Shown piece by piece: positions 56,901-64,000 of a DNA stretch of 64,000 nucleotides (the stretch's first letter is position 1; each line of letters starts with the position of its first letter). The notes under the pieces were generated by a model that was given only the letters and a program-made list of their open reading frames with translations, made no database searches and was not told where the DNA came from. A program made the position numbers and the translations under genes. The DNA lies in NCBI GenBank assembly GCA_016858145.1, contig JAEHOE010000020.1:682001-746000 (forward strand), written 5' to 3'. This DNA is from Edaphochlamys debaryana. Lineage: Eukaryota > Chlorophyta > Chlorophyceae > Chlamydomonadales.

Positions 56901-59900
56901 GCCACCCTATGGGGCCGGGGAGAGGGGTTGGGGACAGAGCAGCGAGGGCAAACTTGATTCCGTTACGCTCTGGGTAAGGGACTGCAGGGGGGAAGCAGGG
57001 GAGGTCTTCAATGACCCCAGGCTCACGTGTAGTTGCTGTGCGGCTCGAGGGTCGGGTCGTCGAAGGTGAGCAGGTAGGAGGTGGGCACGGCCGGGGCAAA
57101 GGTGGTCGTGGCCGCCGTGACCTGCTGCACCGGGGCACCCTGCACACGGGCCACGGCGCCACCGGTGGGTTAGGGAATCAAGACTAGTACCGGTACAAAG
57201 CAGCATGAGGATGGCTTCAAGGGCGCCCTCGGGGCCCTGGCAAAGCGCGCACGCACCTGGGGCGTGGGTGGCCAGGTGGGCGGCACCACAAGCGACAGGT
57301 TCGACCCTCCGGTAGGCGTGTACAGGAAGCCCGTGACAGCACCCGGCTCGGAGAGCGTGACCGACAGGTTGAAGGTGCGGAAGCCGGTGCGTGTGGCGAC
57401 TCCCAGGATGGAGGGCGGGCGCGAGTCCACGGTCCGCATCACGGACTTGTACACCCGCTGGTTCCTGCAGAGGCCGATACGCGCAGAGCCGTCAGTGTGT
57501 GCACGCAGCGGCAACCGCGACGCCAAGGACTGTGCAGGAGGCTGGTAGGTGTGCCCATAGCATGCGGAGGGTTTGAGACCCTCCCGCGCGGATGGCACGC
57601 ACGCACCTGGCCGCGTCTTGCGTGACCACTCGCACCACGTAGGCCGTGTCGTTGGCAAGCCCCGCCACCACCTGCGTGCTGGGGCCGTCCCGGGTGGTGG
57701 CCAGCACCACGCACCGCACCTCTGTCAGCCGCTCCACGGAAGAGTCCAGGTAGGCCGCCACGACCTGACCGAGAGGAGGAGAGGCGTAGGGCGGTTTGTG
57801 AGCAAGGGTAGGAGCCGGACCCTAGCCTACCCTGGTACGGTTGCCCTTGGCGCAGGGGCCTGCGGGCTGGCCTTGAGAGCGGCCCCCACGCTGTGTCCGT
57901 GCCTAAGAGCAGCCGGCCCCTTGAGTTCAAGAGGTCCCCGGTTGGCCCAAAGCGCCGCCCAGCCTTCGTCACGGCGCAGAGTCGCAGAGAGCTGCGGCTA
58001 ACAATTAAGCATCGGGCACACCTGGGCGGTATCGCAGGTTATGCTGCGAGGGCAGGAGGGTGTGAAGACGGCAGCCGCGGGCGCGGGGTCAGAGACGACA
58101 AGGGCACCGCTCCAGCCCGTGGGCGGGGACTGTGGCGCCTGCTGCAACCGCCGCAGTCCGCGGCTGGCGCCGTGACCGAGGCGGCCAGCCGCTGCGCCCT
58201 CCGCCGCCCAGCTGCCAGCCAGGCGACGCCGCGGGGCCAGTGGCTGCTCCACAAAGGTGGTCGAGCTGCCCGCAATGACGCCCTGCAAGCATGCGAAGGG
58301 CAGAGGGGTTATCGTTGGGGCTACTATCTACCCAGATATCGCGCACAGGCGGCGCGCTCCGTGACTACGGTAAGCGCCGTACAGCGCCGCACAGCACCGT
58401 ACCTGCTGCTGGTCCGTGGGCAGGGTCACGAGCATGTAGGCCAGACCCGACGAGTCCAGCGCCAGGCCGGTCAGCGCAAAGCCGTTGGCGGCAATGGACG
58501 TGGGCGTCAGGGAGGCGCTGGGCGCTAGGGCCGGCGCGGTGGTGTCGGACGGCAGGGTGACCTCGCCCGCGCTGACCGGACCGTACACGTAGCTCCCGTC
58601 CGGCGTGGACGCCGAGACGAAGACCTGCGAGAAAGTGTGCGGGAGTGTCAGCTTGCCAGCCGTGGGTGCAAGGCAGGTACACATCCGCGTGTGCAGGGGA
58701 GGCTTGCGTGCAAGGGCCAACAACAGTGCGGTCGTTTCTTGCAGGACCGACCGGTAGTACTGCGCTTCCATCTGGGTCCCCCGCACGCACAGCCCACCTT
58801 GTACGCAGCGCCCGCCGTGAGCGCGGAGGTGCCCATGTCGCATATCCCCGCCTGGCATGGCGCCGGCACGACGCAGGCGCAGGCGGTCCCCGTGCAGTTG
58901 CACGATGGGTCACCCGCCGCAGCCCGCCCATCCACGCTGATCGTGTACGGCACCCCGGCTTCTGTTGCGTTGACCACGCCAGCCGCCACGATGCCGTTGA
59001 CCCCGACCGTGTTCGGATGGGATGCTGACGGCAGCGACAGGACCTGGCCCGGGTAGGGATCCGCGCTCCCGAAGGACATGAAGACCCCAGCGATCTGGGC
59101 GTAAAGCACAGAGTGCATGACCACGTAGCGAACCGTCGCGCGAGAGGACACGGCCAGGGTGATGGCGAGGGAGTTCTGGCTGATCGCGGCGGCGGCGGGC
59201 GCCAGTGTGAAGTTGGGCGCGTTGGGGGGGAGGGAGGGTGGCCCCGAGGGAGGCGCCGAGGGGCCGGGTGGTGGGAGCGGCGCGGGCGATGAGGAGTTGG
59301 CGGTGATGGGCTGCGACGGCGGCGAGGGTGACGGAGGTGGCGAGCTGGCGCCGGCCGTGCTCGCCTGCGACGTGGTGACCTGAGAGGGCATCAGAACCCA
59401 GGGTCACATCACTAGCAGCCACTTGAGTAGCATGCCCTCCCAGCACGAAGCCGGGACCCGGCGACCGCACTTAGGAACGGCTCGCGGTGCGCGGCCTTGT
59501 CCCACGCTCACCGGTAGCTCGAACAGGTCATCAGTGCCCGAGAACGCCACCATAAGGATGTAGCTGCTGGCAGGCTTGACGACAGGGCACACGCCACACG
59601 ACCCCGGGAGCGCGCCCTCCACGGAGCACAAGGGCGCCAACACGTCCTCCAGCCCGCCGCCACCGGACCCCGCTGCCGAGCCGGCCAGGGAGGACTGCAC
59701 CGCAAACGTGAACTGCTGCGTCTGCACGGCCGTCCGCTCCCCGCATGCCACCGTCATGTTGGCCAGGGGCGACGTGCCGGGCCCTTGCAGCAACGCGCGC
59801 ACGTCTGCTGCTGTGGGCTTGATGTTGGATATCACGCGTGCCACGAGCGGTACGAGAGCGTAGAACGCCGTTGTGCCTTCCGACATGTTGACTGAGAACG

Positions 59901-61671
59901 TCATTCCCGTGGCCCACATCCCGGTGACGCTGGGGCTGCCCGGGCCGTAGGGGGGTACGGGGGCGGGCTTGTCCTCGCGGGTTGCCAGCAGGCCCGCGAG
60001 CAGCCCCACTGCCAGGAGCAGCAGAAGGAGGAAGAACAGGCCCAGCCACAGCGTCTGCCGGCGCTTGTAGGCGTGGTGCACGTTGGCGAACCACCTGCGG
60101 GACACACAGCCGTCAGCGCTTTCAGTACCCTGCCGCGCTTGTTAGGAGGAAAGGGAGCTAGAAAGGGCTGGGAGGAGCTTACTTGTAGACTGGACCTGCG
60201 GGGTTGATGAAGGGCGGGACGATGAGCGACAGGACGGGCCGCGACCTGGCCCAATGCTGCGGGGCCGGCTGAGGCGGCGTGGCCTGGGACTGGGGCTGCG
60301 GCGGCGGCGAGGGGCTCTTCGATGGGGAGCGAGTGCTGGGGCTGGCCTCCTCGTGCGCGCTGGACGGCCTGCCGGCCCGCTGCAGCATGCGGACCTCCAT
60401 GTCCTTCTGCGCTGCGTAGGCCTGCAGCGTACGGATCTCGTCTTGGTCCTGCTCGTACAGCTTGCGGAAGAACTCGTACCTGCGAAGCGGGTCGGATTAC
60501 GGCGCGGCCATCAGGTCTGGGCCACTCCACGTGGGGGGTTTGGGGATAAACACAGCGGCCATGCAGCGTTTGCGCCTTGGCTTGAAGCTCTCGTCCGGCC
60601 CCTTCCCCTCTAGATTCACGTATCACAATCAACGGCCGTTGAACCCAAATGGGCCAGCTCGCTGGTGCTCCCGTGGCACGTTCGGGCTGCGCGCCCGCAG
60701 TTACACCCTCAACCGACCCTCCTTTTGTGTCCCGTACCCACAGCTCGATCATCTGCTCCGTGATCCGCATCTCCATGTCCTTGTCGCCCACATTCAGGTT
60801 CCGGATTATGGGCTCAATGATGACGTCCTACATTCAGGCGGGAAGGGGCTTTAGCAACATGACAGGATTCCCTGCTTTCCTCTCAGGACGCGGCGCACCT
60901 CGATCCCGGCCTGTCCTGCCTACTGGTCCAACGCACAGCCCCCACGCGCATACCCCTGTCCGCGCCCTGCCGCTGTGTGCTAGGTCATCCCCACCTCGTC
61001 GCACTGCACGTCCTTGGGGACTGTGTAGACCTGTACACGGGACAGAGAGCAAACGGCCGATTATCGCGGAGTTGCCCCGCCTTGCATGCCCCCACCCGCC
61101 TCCCTCAGCGGACCTTGAGGTAGTCAGGCAAGGGCCCAGACCGCTGGGTCGAATTGAAGGAGTCGTGGGGGTTCCTGCTGACTCCCCGCTGGCTCCCTCC
61201 CCAGGAAGAGCCAGACTGGTTGCCCACGCCGCCTCCGTTCGGCAGGGCGGAGGTGCGAGGTTCTTGCCTGCTGCCTGTCCGGTGGCTGCTAAAGCTGGCC
61301 TCCGCAGAGCTTGGCCCGCGGGTAATCCACTGCGCCTCCAGGTCCCTGAGCCGAGCAGCAGGCTCGGGCGGTCGCCGGCGGGTGTCGATGGGAGGCAGCC
61401 CGGCAGGTGCTAGGGCCCCCGTGGCTGAGGCTGGCTGCCGATGCCGCGGGCTGGCTCCTTGCGACGCCGACCGGGCCGGCACCGGCACACTGTGCCTCGT
61501 CGGTGTCCCATCCAGCCGGCCTAGCGACGGATGACGAGCAGGTGTGCTGCCAGGCAGGGCGCTGCTTTCCTGCTGGCGATGAGCATGCGGCGAAGGGCCG
61601 GGCGCTTCCTCTAATGTGGGCCGCAGCCGCGTGCCGGAAGGCAGCCGCTCGTTGAAGTTGGGCCGCTCCAT
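47967..61671 (-). CDS. Large type II membrane protein with Pro-rich linker and Ig/FN3-like extracellular repeats
   Basis: Thirty-seven exons, in order: 61671-61114, 61030-60995, 60827-60742, 60479-60183, 60094-59512, 59379-58798, 58624-58403, 58282-58022, 57764-57607, 57464-57257, 57139-57027, 56906-56693, 56575-56435, 56321-56182, 56038-55701, 55573-55356, 55251-54895, 54786-54458, 54334-53954, 53843-53663, 53548-53376, 53249-53114, 53012-52851, 52732-52386, 52206-52050, 51944-51735, 51619-51431, 51310-51214, 51129-50890, 50757-50600, 50468-50346, 50252-49865, 49695-49496, 49258-49147, 49013-48789, 48642-48400, 48256-47967. All phases agree; the total is 8,853 bases, or 2,950 residues. There is no signal peptide. 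A Ser/Arg-rich then acidic cytoplasmic part (1-340) precedes one membrane helix (about 341-363, after YKRRQT), which by the positive-inside rule leaves about 2,590 residues outside. Next come a Ser-Pro-rich linker (PPPSPSPP, exon 6) and repeats of about 106-125 residues marked by PP(S/T) near residues 944, 1063, 1180, 1305 and 1411 and by LSEPG-type strands. Many N-x-S/T sites and Cys residues fit a glycosylated surface protein, perhaps an adhesin. The family was not recognised. Confidence 0.75.
54895..57464 (-). repeat. Ig/FN3-like repeat array in the surface protein
   Basis: Exons 10-17 of the surface-protein gene carry successive modules. Each opens with a T/V-x-D-x-x-PP(S/T) motif (TVDSRPPSIL, TEDNIPPSWL, TLDRTPPTLD, NAPDIVPPFF, TTDSTPPSLL). 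It continues with a strand such as NLSVTLSEPGAVTGF, ASLSVQLDEPATVHFF or NVTLSEPGSAKLTV, often followed by PTxxQ (PPTPQV, CPTAAQV, LPTRNQ). The PP motifs fall at residues 944, 1063, 1180, 1305 and 1411, a period of 106-125. Weaker copies recur near the C-terminus (exons 32-34: APTPAQIES, HVAPTLVTV, LSEAGTVAFAL). Confidence 0.65.
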
Positions 61672-62615
61672 GGTAGCTGCCTGGCTCTCTTAACAGGAGC
61701 CCTCGCTGCGGACACGCGAGTCAATGCCCGTTGCTAACCTCCTTCGCGAGGGCTCCCCCAGAGACCCGTAAGGTATTGACAATCATACGAAGCATTGTTC
61801 ACACTCGTTGACTGGTGGAAGTAGAGGCACCAGCAACCGGCTGACTTTACTAGTGGTGACAGCTGCGTTCGTGAAGGCTATCAAATGGTGTCTATGAGCT
61901 ATGTATGACTACTGGGACACGTTGCTGTCTCCGCACGGTCACACAGGTTGTTGCGACGACCGCTGGGCGTTGCCGGATCCACGCGACGACCGTTGCGCTT
62001 GCAAGCTCGCTAACGCCGCGTCGGCATCACGGTATCACCGATGGTTGCCCCTGGTCGTCTCCCTTGTTCATGTCGACATCGACTATAGAGGGTTGCCGAC
62101 CGCGTGTCCCGATTCTCCCGAAACACATGTCGGCCCGACCTTCGCGACCCCCGTTCCCTTGGAGTGGGGCCCCTTGACGCCAACGCCAAGTGCAATCCAG
62201 GCTGACACGCAAAGCTCTTCTAGCTCAGCTCAACAGGATAGGGCCGTTATGAACCCCGCCATAAGCCTCGTTGCACCGAGATGACCGAGCACCTGGCCTT
62301 CTCTCTTTCTGCAACTTGAGCAAAAGGGGGGGCATTACGTGCAGGGGGGGGGGGGCTACGGGGGCTACGAGGGATGCAGGGGAGCGCGAGCAGGGGAGCG
62401 CGCGGGGTTCGTGGAGGCGCCGTGCCCCCAAAACAGCACGCAATGCTTTAAAGCACACCGTTGCCCACAGCGACAGCAGTACGCCTCATTTTATTTTCAT
62501 AAAGCTTCCCCTAAACTTGCAACACCTTTGCTGGCGAGACCTGCGACCGTTTGTGTATTGCAGTTTTGTAGCTCAATTGTCGACTGCGTGACTTACAGCC
62601 CACATAGCAGCCGGG
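61672..62615. promoter_or_regulatory. Intergenic between the surface-protein gene and ankyrin copy D
   Basis: The two flanking genes point away from each other, so this 944-base stretch should hold both promoters. It is less GC-rich than the genes. It contains a run of 13 G at 62344-62356. No conserved promoter like the one shared by copies A and B was seen in front of copy D, and no gene is supported. Confidence 0.4.
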
Positions 62616-64000
62616 ATGCCGCCTGGCGAGCTCGGGTGCAACAGGCCCGATGGAGAACCCGAGCCCGGCAGCGCCGCGCAGCTGTGGCTTCCCGAGCTCG
62701 TGGACCGCATCGCCTCCTTCGTGCCATGCAACGACGTGGCGTGCAACAGGCTAGTGGACCGTGCCGCGGCAGCCCAGCTGCAGCGGTACGCCACCATCCA
62801 CCTCTCGCAGCCCGTTTCCCCGGCCATCTTCGCAGCGCACTGGTCCGCCGCCGCCCCTTGCCGCAAGCTCAACTTGGGCAAACGACGGCACGGCTGCCAG
62901 CGGTGTCGTGGAGAACCTGGCCGCTGCGTCCCAGGCTGCGGGGTGCCGCCTCTCGGTGGAGTTCCTGCTCTCCGCCGCTGCAGCGGGCCGCATCGAGTGC
63001 TGCCGCTGGCTGCTGGCACCGGGGCGCTTCCAGCCAGAATTCAAGGACTTCTTGGAGGTGATATGCGCTGCCGCTCGCTTTAGGTCGCTGCCCTGCTGCC
63101 GCTGGCTGGCGGAGCACTGCCGGGCCTTCAAGCCCCTGCCCCCGGACTGGGGGGCGGTCCTGGAGGCGGCCGCTGCGAGCGGCGACAAAGCCATTTGCCA
63201 GTGGTGCCTGGACCGCAGCGGTGGAGAGGCGTGGTCCGACGCTGCGCTGCGGGCGGCCCTCCGCCGGGGCCACGTGGCCCTGGCCGAGTGGCTGGCTGCC
63301 CTGCACGACGCGCAGTGGTCCCTCACCGGCAGTGCGTGCCTGGCGGCGGCGGCCAAGGGCTGCGACGCCGCCACCTTCCGCCGCCTGTGCGGGCAGTCCG
63401 GCTCCGTCCGCTCCATGCCCCGCTTCCACCTGAACGACATCTTCCAGGCCGCCGTCACCAGCCGTACCCCCGACTGGCGGGCCAAGGCCGACCTCCTGCT
63501 CTCGCTCTGCCCCCCCGGCGAGGCACCCGGGGCCGTCATCGTGGTGGGTCTGACCGACCCAGGGACCATGCTGGAGCGTCTGACGTGGCTGCAGGACCAC
63601 GGCTTCCCGCTGCGGGGCACCACGGGGGTGCAGTGCCTGGCGGCGGCGGTGGAGGCGAACAGCAAGGAGGCGGTGGAGTGGCTGCTGGACGCGGGCGTGT
63701 GGCCGGACGACAAGAGCGAGGACGAGGAGGAGCACTTCGGGGGCGCGTTCGGGGGCATGGGCCCGTCTGACTACTTCTGGCTCAGCGGGCTGCGGGCAGC
63801 CGCACGGAAGGGCAACGTGGACGTCTTGCGGCTGTTGGCGGAGGAGGAGTGCGTAACCAACCCGCAGCCGATCGCAGAGGCGGCGGCGGCGGCCGGCTGC
63901 CTGCCCGTCCTGGAGCTGCTTGACGAGTGCTTCGGGCCGTGGTCGCTTGGCGGCTTCGAGCTGTTCGAGGCGGGCGTGTCGTCGGGCAGTCTTGAGGTCA
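62616..64000 (+). pseudogene. Ankyrin copy D, frameshifted and cut by the window end
   Basis: The reading frame starts MPPGELGCNRPDGEPEPGSA and includes the F-box-like motif (WLPELVDRIASFVPCNDVAC). After AAACGACGG at 62888, a 14-base block present in copies A, B and C (coding for the LLVCL part of TKRRLLVCLTAAS) is missing, so the original frame runs to a stop at 63083. Downstream, the frame that matches the other copies is open and close to A and B from about 62920 to 63700 (CRLSVEFLLSAAAAGR, FHLNDIFQAAVTSRTPDW). After GVWPDD it changes to a different acidic loop and different repeats (EEEHFGGAFGGMGPSDYFW, ARKGNVDVLRLLAEEE), open to the window edge. The copy is therefore either a pseudogene or hit by an assembly error; no splice sites would bypass the gap. 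The mosaic 3' part suggests recombination with another family member. Confidence 0.65.

Noticed and set aside
1..64000. tRNA, rRNA, CRISPR arrays, transposons
   Set aside because: None could be recognised by reading; no terminal inverted repeats with a transposase, no reverse transcriptase, no regular spacer-repeat arrays. A tRNA scan and a repeat search would be decisive and could not be run.

Overview
The window looks like nuclear DNA of a green alga (Chlorophyta). It is very GC-rich, the genes are broken by many short introns of roughly 75-340 bases with GT-AG (a few GC-AG) borders, coding sequence is rich in Ala/Gly/Pro/Arg with strong GC3 bias, TGTAA motifs (the chlorophycean poly(A) signal) lie downstream of several genes, and one gene has a Ser-Pro-rich linker typical of algal wall glycoproteins. 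I cannot name the species. All gene models were built by hand from reading frames and splice sites. The three large multi-exon models keep phase through every junction and end on a stop or at the window edge.

Layout. (1) Bases 1-1258, minus strand: 5' part of an unidentified protein with a transit-peptide-like N-terminus and an RGG-rich segment. (2) 1884-2403, plus: a 93-residue ubiquitin-like protein ending exactly in RLRGG. (3) 3263-5762, plus: F-box-like/ankyrin-repeat gene, copy A. (4) 7070-39226, plus: one 40-exon gene for a predicted 8,770-residue protein. It has six AAA+ modules in one chain (midasin/dynein-like), a very long helical stalk, Ig/ASH-like beta modules, an acidic stretch and four successive VWA domains with MIDAS motifs. 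This is the most remarkable object in the window. (5) 40603-43069, minus: ankyrin copy B, an inverted near-identical duplicate of copy A with exons of the same length. (6) 44330-46796, minus: ankyrin copy C, more diverged. (7) 47967-61671, minus: 37-exon gene for a predicted 2,950-residue type II membrane protein with a Pro-rich linker and a long extracellular region of Ig/FN3-like repeats. (8) 62616-64000, plus: ankyrin copy D, frameshifted and running off the window.

The four ankyrin copies appear to be one locally expanding family. Copies A and B form an inverted repeat around the giant AAA/VWA gene, so recombination between them could flip that 34-kb interval. In the giant protein, AAA1, AAA3 and AAA5 keep good Walker A and B motifs while AAA2, AAA4 and AAA6 are degenerate. 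The degenerate modules share a common Walker-B-side sequence, which suggests the ring grew from a duplicated two-module unit. No RNA genes, CRISPR arrays or recognisable transposons were seen.
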